Part shown: positions 11,378 through 22,350 of the stretch, piece by piece | Layout: each line of letters begins with the position of its first letter | Numbering within the stretch: the stretch's first letter is position 1 | NCBI RefSeq assembly: GCF_963678635.1 | Contig: NC_087067.1 | Span: forward strand, 14,707,018 to 14,771,017 | Length of the DNA stretch: 64,000 nt | Direction: 5' to 3' | Source of the DNA: Symsagittifera roscoffensis | Lineage: Eukaryota; Xenacoelomorpha; Acoela; Convolutidae | The notes under the pieces: generated by a model | Told to the model about the DNA's origin: nothing | The model's input: the letters and a program-made list of their open reading frames with translations, nothing else | Databases searched by the model: none | Position numbers and translations under genes: made by a program

Positions 11378-13926
11378 TTCTCGACAAAAGTAACCACCGC
11401 GAACATCTCTGCTTTCGGCGTCCCGTACTTCATTTCTGTATCACTCAAGACATTGCTCCCGTATGCTATTGGTCTTAAGACTGTCTTCCCGTTCCATTCT
11501 TGTTCTTGATGGAGAATTCCAGAAATCGCGACTACCGACGCATCCGTATCCAACACGTACATCCCTTTTTCCGTTGGCATCCCTAACACCGGTGCCTCGC
11601 ACAACTCTTTCTTTATTCTCTGGAATGATTCTTCTGCTGCGTTGTTCCATGTGAACTTTTTGCCTTTGTGTCTCATTAATTGTTGCATCGGGTATACCTT
11701 CTCCGCTTGGCCTTGATGAATTCCCTGTAGTAGTTCGCAAAACCCAGGAAGCTCATCAACTGGTGTTCCGTTTTTGGCGATTTCCAAGTAAGAACTGCTT
11801 CCACTGCATCTGGATCCGGTCTGATGCCGTGTCTGTCCACCATATTTTATCGAATCCTTGAGTATCTCGCACTTTGACGGTTTACACTTTAGCCCCGACC
11901 TCTTCATACATGCAAACACCTCGTCCAGTCGCTAGATGTGGTCTTCTAGTGTGGGCGTCGCTATTACCACGTCATCCACATAGCACATTACCAGATTGCC
12001 GTACTTCTTTGTCACACCTATCAGCGCATGTGCCATCAAACGTTTCATTGTGGCTGTGGCATTGCAAAGACCAAACGGCATCCGTTTCCATTGAAACAGC
12101 CCCAACTCGCAAGCGAACCCTGTTTTGTCCCTGTCTTGCTTCCTCAGAGGGACCTGCCAGAAGGCCGAACCTAAATCAAGAGTCGTAAAAAATTTTGCGT
12201 CACCTAACTTCGAGAGGCTCTCGTCAATCCTAGTTATGGGATAGGCATCCTTCACCGTGACGGAGTTCAGATACCGAAAGTCACAGCAAAACCTCAATTG
12301 GTCGCCTTTCTTTTTGGCCATCACTACTCCACACGCCCACGGTGACTTGAATGGTTCTATCATATCATAATCTAGTGATGTCTCTATTTCTTTCCTACAT
12401 GCCTCTGATTTGTGGGGGGTCATGCGCCTCGCCCCCTCCCTGTGTGGTACCGCATTCTCTTCAAGTTCTATTTCATGCTCAACAAAATTACAACGCCCGA
12501 TGTCTGCCTTATGTCTCGAAAAAACTTCCTCGTTCCGCTCTAGTACGTCCTTGATGGCTTCGAGCTGTTCGTCCGTCAACTTGCCCCTTAAATGTTCGAT
12601 CTCCGGTAGGACCGGTTTATCACTCTGCATTTCATTTAGTGTGGGCCGTCCCGGAAAAATCGAACAGCTCGATAGCCCATCATCTGTCTCTGACTTAAGT
12701 GATTTCACAAGACCTGATGAACTTTTTATCTTCTTCAATCGTCTCAAGATACAAATTTTGTCCCTATGATTGGGACAATCAACAACTTCATTTTGTTTTG
12801 AATTTTCAGTCATTTCATATCGAGTTTTAACGGGTAAAGCATTTCCCAGCTTCCTCACCCTCTGTATCGTGATGGTTATATCAAGTGTATTCAACAAGAC
12901 ACTGACGCAGAGACCGCTCCTGGTTATCGAGAAGGATCTTCCTAAAACAGCAGCACTTTGACTATTAGGATTCGGGACTATGCATACTTGCTTGTTGTCG
13001 CTTAGTTCATTGTAATTTTTCATTCGCAAGCTTACGATTGCCGCTTCGTTCGTCTTCAGCCTCACCCTCCTACTCAAGAATACCGGTGCTTTATTTTCAT
13101 TCGCTATGATTAAATTTACCGGTTTAATTGCGTACCTCCTATCCGGGTTCCTTATCCTGAACATCGCATTGTTTAAATCAATTGTTACGTCGAAGTTCCT
13201 GATGAAGTCTCTGCCTAAAATGAACTGGTCAGACTCATCTAGGTTTTCTACCACAAGAAAGCTCATCCACAGAATGCGTTCCCCCAGATTTAGAGCTATT
13301 ATTGGTGTTCTGCCCAGCACCCGCAGCGACCCTTTGTTAGCAGCTGACAACCGTGTTCTTGAGTCTATCAAATCATCTTTGTTGAAGCCCATTTGCTCCC
13401 AAGTTTCGATTGGTATGACACTCAAGACCGCTCCAGTATCGAGTAACCCACTCAACTGAGTCTTCTTGCCGCTTATGTCAAGCACATGTGCTGATACGTC
13501 TGCCTATGTCCCGATGTGCATTGCATCTTCCTCCAGCATGGCACAGTGTCCAATCGATCTCACCTTTAGTTCTTCTTTGCCCACGTAGATCTGCCCCACT
13601 AGATCTTCATCACATGTTATCATTGTTCTCGTGTAGATGTTTATCCCATCTATATTCAACATCACCTCATGCGGACCATAAGCTTCTGTATATATGTTGT
13701 CCACACGGACCGACTTGCTGCCACCTCTCGTGAGTAGCGCCCTCAAGGCTCTAGAAGTTGTCTGTGGGCTTATCGCACTCAAGTAATCTGCGTATACGTC
13801 GATGTGCATTATTGTCTGGTCGCTGGGTTCGCTTAAGTTCCTTGTCACATCATGGCCACCTACAGTGATTATCGACATTATCCTGGCTCCGATTTTCGTT
13901 ATGCCAAATGGCTTTCCCGTCACCAT
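11328..13926 (-). pseudogene. Ty3/gypsy pol: protease, reverse transcriptase, partial RNase H (copy 2)
   Basis: Domain order and breaks match copy 1: protease DTGA, RT TLDLGSAFW and YVDD, then RNase H up to the fold-back junction. The in-frame TAG codons at 13504-13506 and 11932-11934 and the 11-bp deletion in the RT-RNase H connection are all present. Copy 2 lacks the 2-bp deletion seen in copy 1 near 3107, so its RNase H segment reads on through AEMFAVVTFVEKY, which includes the catalytic Glu. No integrase follows. Confidence 0.93.
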
Positions 13927-13990
13927 TTTCAGTCGACCCTGCTACAGCTTCTGGCACTGGCACCGAGCAACTTAACGTCTCATTGAATCT

Positions 13991-15907
13991 CTATCTGTCG
14001 ATCTCTTGCTTCAACCGTTGCTCTATTTCCTTCGTTGCTAGGTCCTGTTTCACCTTGTTAATCGCCTCTGACGCCGCTTTCTCATAATTTATCTCTAGGG
14101 CGTTCCTGACCGTGGCCTCTATCGCACTATTAACTTGCGTTACAGCCTTCACTGTCTTCGTTGGCAGTTCCGTGCTCGGTGCTTCCAAGTTTTTTGTTTC
14201 AAACTCGGTTTGTCTATTTCTCTGATTCTGCACCGCCGCTAATGCCAATTTATGTTTGGGGTGACTCTGGTTCTTGACTGCCTCCCAAAACAAAGGACAG
14301 TCCATCCTGAAGTAACCCTCCTGATTGCAGAAGAAGCATCTTGCACCTATTTTGATGATTAAGCCACTATAGTACTCGTGTTCTTCCATCTGGCTCAAAT
14401 CTTCCTCATCTGGTGCGGATCCCAGACTCTTCATGCCCTGCTTGTATGTTGTGCAATCCGCCACGTGATGATCAGCTGACCCGCAGTTCGCGCATGATCT
14501 ACGTTTGTCCATGTCATCTCTAGGCTTGTACCATGATAACCTTTGTGGTTGGCTCCCGCCTTGCATGTTCCTGTTATCCGAATATGTGTACTTCTTGGGC
14601 TTCATTAGCATGTATTCCATTGACTTCTGTCTCATCTCTTCTGGATTCGGTGCATTGTCTTTCGACAATGTATAGTACGTTGCTAACATTGTTCTCAAGT
14701 CATCACTTTTTACCCCAGCGATGCTAAAGTTTCTTCTGTTCGTTGACTCTTCAGGATCACTTCTTCGTCTCAAGCTCTCGAGATCATCTAGGAAACGATC
14801 TATCGATTCATCGTCCCTTTGCTTTCTCTTTTCAAATCGCATCATCGCTTGATGACCCTTCATGCCTGACCCGAATCGTTTCAACAATATCTCGAAGATT
14901 TTATCCGCAGTGTCGCGTTCCTCTTCCTTCTTCGCAACCACGCATTTCAACGCCGTGCCCTCTAAGTCGCTGAGCATCACTGTGCATGCTTGTCTCTCAT
15001 CGTTCAAGTTGTCTTGTTCCAAGTGTAATCTCATGACTTCTACCCAAGTATCAAGGCATCCATCTGAATCATCCTTGAATTCTTTCGGTTTTTTGAAAGT
15101 TTTCCTGGATTTGTTACCTCCTCTGTCACTCGAGTCGATGTTCCTCGTGGCGAAGGCTTCCAGTGTCCTGTTTATCATTTCCCAGGTGCTTGCCCACGCC
15201 ATGGCATCCGGTCCCACGTTATTGTGAGTCGTGGAATCCCCTGGACCACTCGTCGTATTTGCTGTTCCACTTTTCATAATTGCTTTGCCCCCCCCCGGTG
15301 CTGTGCTCGCGGCATCCCGGGGTAATGGTAACGGTGTTGTTTGCCGTTTGTTCCGTTGTGGTTCCACGAAGTCAACTCTGTTGCCTTGCATTCGATCCGC
15401 TGCCGGCCTGTCCTGTGACGTAGAGTTTCTCAAGATGGCGTCTAGTTTTGCCTGTATTGCGCATGAACTCTCGGCCTGGTCCCTACTCATTGTGTCCATT
15501 CTCGTTTCCAGACTCCCCAACTGGCTGTTCACTGCGTCATACCGTTGCTTCATCTCTTGCATGTCTTTTTTGAAGTTCTTGCCTCGCTCTCCATCAGTGG
15601 CAACTACCTTGTCTGTCATCTGCTGAAGCTTTTCCTCTGTCGCTTTCGCCAGATTGAAATACTTGTCCAGGTACTCATGTTTGTTGTATCTTAATTCTTT
15701 CTTTATCACCTCTCTATCCTCCTCACTGTGCTTTAGTCTCTTGTCGATCTGATCTAGCTTCGCCATCAGATCGCCCAGATCGAGAGAAGTTGTTGTTTCA
15801 TGGTCAATTGTTGCCCTGTTGTTGGCTCCTGCTCCCGGTCTGACCTGGTCTTCGTCTTGGTTGGTGTCTGTCGTTTTGCCTTTCTCGGCTTTCGGTTCCT
15901 CCGACAC
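13991..15907 (-). pseudogene. Ty3/gypsy gag, main reading frame (copy 2)
   Basis: This 638-codon frame is almost identical to copy 1, with the same central gag region and two zinc knuckles, the second again having Tyr for His. Here the true upstream sequence is kept. The N-terminal part of gag lies in a different frame (15804-16346) that overlaps this one by about 100 bp. Either a frameshift joins them or a single indel has broken gag. The first AUG-like start of this frame (MSEEPKAEKG) may therefore not be the natural start. Confidence 0.88.
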
Positions 15908-16555
15908 TGTCTCTTGATTTGATCCCGACCATCATTGCCAACCTTTCAGTAAATGACGTTCTTTTTGCTTGAGACTCGTCCTTTGCCGTTTCTGGCGTGT
16001 TGCCCGTTGTGTCCTCCACAGTGTCTATCGGCGAGAACGCCATCGACTTTGGATTTGGTTCCTCTGCATTCGGCATCGGTGTCGACTCCGTCGTCTTCTT
16101 CTCCACCTCATCCACACTCTGGTCTGGTAATTCTAGGTCAGTCTCGTTGGCGGGTTCCGCTTGTTTCCCTTCCGCGCACTCTTTTGTCTTGTTCTCTCTA
16201 TTACTCCTCGTGTTGACCATGCTAACTGAAAAATTCTTCTTTGTTACTCTTGGGCCAACCGATGTCAATTTACGTAGCGACGAGTTATATTTTGTCTCTG
16301 ATTCTGTAGCTCTTTTTTCAGCTACCGGTACCCTGCTCTGTCTCATGATTTTTATTTACAATTGATTCTATTTACAATATTGCTATTTACAAAATCCTAT
16401 TCTAAGAATAAAAAAAAATTGATAGTAAAAAGAAAAACTACTTTCCTATTCCTTATAAGATTTATTCAAATTTTACTAATTCGTGATCCCAACAGTATCC
16501 GATCTATCGCGATTCAACGTTCCGACTAGTCCTATTGCTTTTGATTCAGTTATTT
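15559..16555. repeat. 1.09-kb duplication of gag 5' end and leader, left copy
   Basis: The sequence from gcatgtcttttttgaagttc onward recurs at 16651, an offset of 1092, and stays matched until gattcagttatttc. It covers the gag N-terminal frames and about 190 bp of upstream leader. Only a few substitutions and a 6-bp indel separate the copies. Confidence 0.9.
15804..16346 (-). pseudogene. Ty3/gypsy gag N-terminal frame (copy 2)
   Basis: This 180-codon frame begins with a basic segment and continues with an acidic, low-complexity stretch rich in Glu, Thr and Pro (around MVNTRSNRENK and DLELPDQSVDE). At its end it switches frame into the main gag frame at the GIKSRDSV / SEEPKAEKG point. The reading past that point in this frame is a basic shadow. 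It belongs to the N-terminus of gag. Function is otherwise unknown. Confidence 0.65.
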
Positions 16556-16650
16556 CGACCTGTCTTAAGACCCTTTAGTACCGTCACACCACTTCTTCGT
16601 GCTGTCCCAAGCTTTCTCTCTACTGTCCCGAGACTATTCGGTGCTGTCTT
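16556..16650. other. Spacer between the 1.09-kb duplicates
   Basis: Short unique stretch with degenerate 'ctgtcccaag' motifs related to the minisatellite at 17643-17765. The duplication probably arose by exchange within that minisatellite. Confidence 0.5.
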
Positions 16651-17432
16651 GCATGTCTTTTTTGAAGTTCTTGCCTCGCTCTCCATCAGTGGCATCTACC
16701 TTGTTTGACATCTGCTGAAGCTTTTCCTCTGTCGCTTTCGCCAGATTGAAATACTTGTCCAGGTACTCATGTTTGTTGTATCTTAATTCTTTCTTTATCA
16801 CCTCTCTATCCTCCTCACTGTGCTTTAGTCTCTTGTCGATCTGATCTAGCTTCGCCATCAGATCGCCCAGATCGAGAGAAGTTGTTGTTTCATGGTCAAT
16901 TGTTGCCCTGTTGTTGGCTCCTGCTCCCGGTCTGACCTGGTCTTCGTCTTGGTTGGTGTCTGTCGTTTTGCCTTTCTCGGCTTTCGGTTCCTCCGACACT
17001 GTCTCTTGATTTGATCCCGACCATCATTGCCAACCTTTCAGTAAATGACGTTCTTTTTGCTTGAGACTCGTCCTTTGCCGTTTCTGGCGTGTTGCCCGTT
17101 GTGTCCTCCACAGTGTCTATCGGCGAGAACTCCATCGACTTTGGATTTGGTTCCTCTGCATTCGGCGTCGACTCCGTCGTCTTCTTATCCACCTCATCCA
17201 CACTCTGGTCTGGTAATTCTAGGTCAGTCTCGTTGGCGGGTTCCGCTTGTTTCCCTTCCGCGCACTCTTTTGTCTTGTTCTCTCTATTACTCCTCGTGTT
17301 GACCATGCTAACTGAAAAATTCTTCTTTGTTACTCTTGGGCCAACCGATGTCAATTTACGTAGCGACGAGTTATATTTTGTCTCTGATTCTGTAGCTCTT
17401 TTTTCAGCTACCGGTACCCTGCTCCGTCTCAT
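16634..17432 (-). pseudogene. Duplicated gag 5' fragment
   Basis: Duplicate of the gag start comprising the N-terminal frame (16896-17432) and the first 121 codons of the main frame (16634-16999), truncated at the duplication boundary. It shows the same frame switch at the same point as the first copy. The break, or programmed shift, therefore predates this duplication. Confidence 0.8.
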
Positions 17433-17643
17433 GATTTTTATTTACAATTGATTCTATGTACAATATTGCTATTTACAAAATCCTATTCTAAGAATAAAAA
17501 AAAATTGATAGTAAAAAGAAAAACTACTTTCCTATTCCTTATAAGATTTATTCAAATTTTACTAATTCGTGATCCCAACAGTATCCGATCTATCGCGATT
17601 CAACGTTCCGACTAGTCCTATTGCTTTTGATTCAGTTATTTCA
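16651..17643. repeat. 1.09-kb duplication of gag 5' end and leader, right copy
   Basis: Right-hand copy of 15559-16555. It continues into the minisatellite at 17643, the original upstream context of the leader. Confidence 0.9.
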
Positions 17644-17765
17644 AAGACTGCACTGATCCCAAGACTGCACTGTCCCACGACTGTCCCAAGACTGCACTGC
17701 TCCAAGACCGTCCCCAGACTGCACTGTCCCAAGACTTCTTTGGTACTGTCCCAAGACTTGTCACC
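17643..17765. repeat. Minisatellite, 'aagactgcactgtccc' type
   Basis: About six imperfect tandem units of 15-20 bp built on aagactgcactgtccc. It lies in the leader of the minus-strand element, about 210 bp upstream of the gag N-terminal frame. Confidence 0.8.
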
Positions 17766-18663
17766 AAGTCTCTGTATAATACGATTTCTTCCTCTTCGTT
17801 GTGGGGACTCTTGAACCACTGTACCGTGTACCACCACTTGAGCTCTAGTAAAAATTTTCGCAAAAACCCTGTCTTAATGGCCAAAAGCTTCAAATACTGA
17901 CCCCCCTGTGTTTATCTCCTTGTCGTTGTTTCAGGCAATTTTAAACCCAACTTCTTCGCAGGTGTTTTGTGATCACCTGTTCGTTCAAATACCAATAACA
18001 AATTCTCACCAAAACGTAAAAAATTAAACAGAGAGATGAACCCACTTAAAACTCAAAGCTGACAGATGTCAACCTTTGTCCGAAAAAACGTCTGGTACCC
18101 GATTGCCACGCGTTTTCCTCCCCCCCGGCTAGCGATCTTATGGGGTATCACAAAAACTGTCTATGTCCGTTCCCCTCTACCGATCCGACCAGGGTACCTA
18201 CCTTAACTCGATGTTAAATTTGGATATCCGCTTCTTATAACCAACGCGTGTAAGTATCTAATGTAACTACATCGACGATGCCGAACAATTAGTTACTCTA
18301 ATGTGTCCCCCATTTTTGCACTTTACAACCACCAACCTTAAACCTAACCAGCCCCCCGCCTAACCTCCCGCCTCTTTGGCCCCCCTTTTAAGCCGAAAAT
18401 TCTCTTAAGCGCCGGGTGCTCAACCTCTCGAGAGAAAACCGTAGACCTGTTTCCAGGCCTGCTTGAGTGAAAACTTCCTCAAAACAATGAGGCTCCGCTT
18501 ATCCAATTTTACACTTATTTCCTATAATGTAATGTGGATTTTAACGATACCCGTTTGTCCAACTTGAGAACACCCCTGTGCGTCCTCCTCTTGTTGTACA
18601 GGTCCCGTGCTGGTTGTCCCTTTGACGTGCACTGCACTTGACACCAGCACCACCTTCCCACTT
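17766..18663. other. Leader/LTR-proximal non-coding region
   Basis: I see no gene. It is moderately GC-rich with C runs (ccccccggctagcg near 18122, ccccccgcctaacc near 18354). By position it should be untranslated leader or LTR of the minus-strand Ty3/gypsy element. Confidence 0.45.
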
Positions 18664-18870
18664 GGCTGGTCACCTCTTCCAGTCAAGTCTCCTAGCGGTT
18701 CAGCTCAATCCTTGTGAACCACTTTCCCCCTCGGCTGGTCACCTCTTCCAGTCAAGTCTCCTAGTGGTTCGGCTCAATCCTTGTGAACCACTCTCGCACT
18801 CGGCTGGTCACCTCTTCTAGTCAAGTCTCCTAGTTGTCCAGCTAAGTTGCAAGCTACTGAAAACCCTTAA
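18664..18870. repeat. Three tandem 69-bp repeats
   Basis: The phrase ggctggtcacctcttc recurs at 18664, 18733 and 18802, a period of exactly 69 bp, with few mismatches between units. 69 is a multiple of three, so the plus strand stays open here, but no protein family is recognisable. It lies in the leader region of the minus-strand element. Confidence 0.9.
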
Positions 18871-19278
18871 CAACGCCCCCCACTTGGGCACCTTATTGAG
18901 GTTGCTGGATTAGATTGCTAGGTTGATCGAAACGATCGGTCTTATAAAACAGTATGGGTATACTATTTAATTAATATAAAAGTTTGATCCAACTAATCTG
19001 GTGTCAAAGTCACTGTCTTTTTTGTTTTATGATTTTTGTTCCTTTTTCTATTCTTTTTTCTGGTTTTTGTTTCGCTTTTTGTCTTTTTGCTCGTATTTTT
19101 GCCCCCCTAGTTACCCCCCCCTTACTCGGTTAGCTAAGCCTCGTTCGGAGAGCGTACCAGGAAGTTTTCAAGTTTTTTTGAAAAGCTATCACGGTACAAC
19201 CGGAAGGTTTACACGTTCCCGCTGAACCGTACCACTGGTACTCTAGAATGGGCATGTAGCCCGGAGCTGTGTCAAGTG
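18871..19278. other. Leader/LTR-proximal region with a candidate primer-binding site
   Basis: On the minus strand, around 18876-18895, the sequence ggtgcccaagtgggggg resembles the GC-rich segment next to primer-binding sites of Ty3/gypsy elements, at a plausible distance upstream of gag. An AT-rich TATA-like stretch lies at 18961-18985. No second LTR is available for comparison, so LTR borders cannot be set. Confidence 0.3.
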
Positions 19279-19432
19279 GGTTCGACTCCGTAGTCATGAT
19301 GTCGTAAAAACACCCAGGAGCGCCTCAAGGTCATATCTGGAAGTTTGACCTTGAGGAATACGAAATACGTGGTTTTGGGATGAAGTTTAATTTTTCAAAC
19401 GACATACGACATCATGACTACGGAGTCGAACC
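19279..19432. repeat. Perfect 27-bp inverted repeat with nested hairpin and B-box-like arms
   Basis: The 27-bp arms at 19279-19305 and 19406-19432 are exact inverted complements around a 100-bp loop. Each arm starts with ggttcgactcc, which fits the RNA polymerase III B-box consensus (GGTTCGANTCC). The loop holds a smaller hairpin, with cctcaaggtca paired to tgaccttgagg around 12 nt at 19323-19356. It also holds a 71-bp segment that recurs at 44789-44859. No convincing A box or tRNA fold is visible. Confidence 0.85.
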
Positions 19433-20112
19433 AGTGGATAACCTTACCGTCAACTTGAAATCAATAAAGTTTTTATTTGAGCTTTTTTTCTGAAATGAAG
19501 AATATCAAGAAAAACAATAAACGAGGAGCTTAGAAAGGCAATTTTTAAAAAATCAAACAGAAATCGCTAAAAAATTTCACTGTTAAAAAAGCATTTTATA
19601 AAATTTAGGTTTAAAAAACTTTAAAAAGAATGAGACAATCACCATAAATATGGAGAAAACGTTTTTTAAGAAGAAAAATGAGACTTAGAAAAAAGAAAAG
19701 ATACGAAATCTAGAGACAGCGTTTTCGTTGAAACGATTTCCTTAAAAACAAAAAATCGCACTTTTTAACCAAAACAAACTAAGTTCAAACTATTACGAAA
19801 AAATAGTAGAAAGAAATCTGTAGAAAAAATTAGAAGTATCGGAAGGCATCAGCATGTAAAGATAAGATAAAATAAATAATATGAAAACGGTTTAAACATT
19901 TGACTTGAAATAGAAGTTCAAATAGTGGACTTAGACACTAAGCGAACCCGACAATTGAAACCAAAAAGAGAATGAAATGATTCATCGATAATGGGTTATG
20001 ATTGATCGAAAGGGCATGAGAAAATCAAAACTTCGAAAGAGCATGAGAAAATTCTTTGAAACATAAAAACCTCATATCTTGAAAACCATCACACGTATGT
20101 AGGCTATATCTG
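19433..20112. other. AT-rich non-coding region
   Basis: Strongly A-rich, with repeated aaaaa runs. No coding features. It runs into the repeat tail at about 20113. Confidence 0.6.
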
Positions 20113-21207
20113 CAATGGCCAAGAATACCCCAACATCACCCCCCTACAGGGTCGACAATTTCGAATTTTCGGAAGTACTTTGAATTAAAAAAAAAACGCC
20201 ACATCTGGAAAACTAAAAGGCGTTGAGCCGTCAACTAGCAGAAATTTGCAGATAAAAACTTCCTGAGAATACCGTGGCAACATCCCACCATAAAAGTAAG
20301 CATTTCAAACTTTGAGAAATTTTTCTGATTCTAAAATTTGCAAAAAAAAATCATAAAAACGGCATTTTTCGGAGACTGATAGGTTTTGATCAGCCAAATT
20401 TTGAGGCGAGACTTGCGACTTAGAGAAGTTTTTCTCAACTAAATTTTTTGAAAAAAAAACTAAAAAATATTTCCAAAAACCATTAGTCTTCGAAGCTACA
20501 ACGACTTGAGGAGTCATACTTGGGGGTAAGAATTGCACACTCTGAGAGAACTCTGCCAGGGCCCACCATAAGGTTGGGAATTGAAAAGTCATGACTTTTT
20601 TTTAAATCTCGTTAGCTGAACGAATTTCACAAGTCCCGAGAGAACCCTGACATCACCTCACCATAGTTAAAATTTCAAATTTTAAAACTTTTGTGAAAGC
20701 TATTAAAACATTAGAAATATTATAGAAAACGTCATATCTCGAAAGTTAAAAGGATTTGAACACCAACATGAGAAGACAGAAGTTGCAACTAATGAGAGTA
20801 CTTTGACAGCAACTCACTATATCGTTGAGAACTTCAAACTTACGTGAAGTTTCTTAAAATCAGTTTTTTTTGAAAAATATTTTTAATGTAATAAAAACCT
20901 TCAGATCTCGGATGCCGAAAGCATTTGAGAAAACATACTTAAGGCAAGACTTACAAGCTCTGAAAGTACCCTGACAGCGCCCCACTATAGGGTTGAGCAT
21001 TTAAAATGTCGATTTATTTTTTCACATTTCGTCAGCTAAAAGTATTTGGGTATTAATAATTGGAGACCAATTTTGCATGTCCTAAGAGAACCCTGACATC
21101 ACCCTACCTTAAGGTTGGGAAATTCAAATTTGTAAGGTTTCCAAATGACAAAATGGAGCTTAACCATTAGTTTCAAAAAAAAGTTGTTTATTTAAAACAT
21201 CATAGGT
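20113..21207. repeat. AT-rich degenerate internal repeat tail, unit 2
   Basis: Nearly identical to 7404-8500, with a few substitutions and homopolymer length changes. In unit 2 it is preceded by the full leader instead of gag. Confidence 0.75.
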
Positions 21208-22350
21208 TAATATACAAATTTACCTTATGATCAATCATTCATTACACTTGAGAAAGCAAGCGTTTTGCAATAGGGAACTAGACTTTTTTCCCGTAAACAG
21301 CTCTTACACATTTGCAACTTGCTTTATTATGAATCTCCCGACTTGCAGGCTTTTTCTCACTAGGTCTAGGGATACGACCGTCGCCTTTGCATTCTAAGGT
21401 CTGGGGTTAGGCTCCCGGCCGGACCTTGTTTTTTCCAGTATGAAGGTTATTGAAAAAAAATCCGGTAAAAATTGATTTGTCGGACTTTCGTTTATCTGCT
21501 CAAGTTTTGTCGGCTTAGTTGCCACATCACGGATTTTTTTTCGTGCTGTAAGCAAGTATCATGGTAGTTGCACTGGTTGTTTCTGGTAGTTTCGGTCGGA
21601 CTTAAACCTTTTTAAAGTTATTTATTAACTCGATATTTTTTGGTCTCAACTTGCGTCTGCTATAAGTTTGAGGGATTTGTTTCCGCATCGTAGGTTTTGT
21701 TCCAATGCTAATTTAACATTCAAATAACTTGATTGGCATCTTTGCCTAGACGTCCTGATTGATAAAACTAGGTTTTTTGAAAATGTATTGGATTGTGTTT
21801 ATTGTATTTGGTTTAGAGACGTTTGTTGGAAACTTTTTTTTACTTTTGGCAAAATCTCAATTTATCTCAAACTATTGTACGGATTTTCAAACAGGGGTAT
21901 CAATGGAAAGTTCGCTTAGTTCCCTGTGTATGCATGCTTTCCTAGCCTTTACTGACTTCCCCCTCTGTCTTCGAAAATGTCTGTAGGGGAATATTTGACC
22001 CTATGTATATTTAGTTTTCTCAAAAAGTATTCTCCTAAAGCTGAGAGTTTGGATTGAGCCAAGGAACGGATTTTGGGAAGCTCCTTTGCATACGCGACTA
22101 CGCCCAAAATTTTTTGACAGAAAAAGTAATGGCACTCTGTGAAACATTCTTTGATACCTGCCCAGCAACTATTTATTTTTGCTTTTTGGCAATTTTTGTT
22201 CAACTGGCAATTTTTGAGCCTATCCTAATCAGTACTTCCTGGTCATGCGCCACTCAAACCATTAGCGAGACAAAAATATTAATATCATTATTGATTTCCA
22301 AAATAAATCTGACAAGCGTTCTGAAAAAATCTGCGAAGAGTTGCAATTTA
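21208..22350. other. Non-coding 3' flank of LAS1 copy 3
   Basis: Copy of 1-1149 with more scattered differences. No gene seen. Confidence 0.6.

Larger units (their letters stand above)
8501..21207. repeat. Tandem segmental duplication, unit 2 (most complete)
   Basis: This second direct copy is 12.7 kb long and starts with the same bases as units 1 and 3. It keeps the whole gag 5' region and the leader of the Ty3/gypsy element (about 15.9-20.1 kb) that unit 1 has lost, so it is the better template for the ancestral unit. The closing repeat tail (20113-21207) matches 7404-8500 and runs directly into unit 3. Confidence 0.95.

Noticed and set aside
19270-19300. tRNA gene
   Set aside because: Only a B-box-like element is present. 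No A box at the right distance and no cloverleaf can be drawn.
17450-20100. Assigned 5' LTR for the minus-strand Ty3/gypsy element
   Set aside because: No second LTR copy exists in the window, and the 71-bp match at 44789 is in the wrong orientation, so borders cannot be supported.
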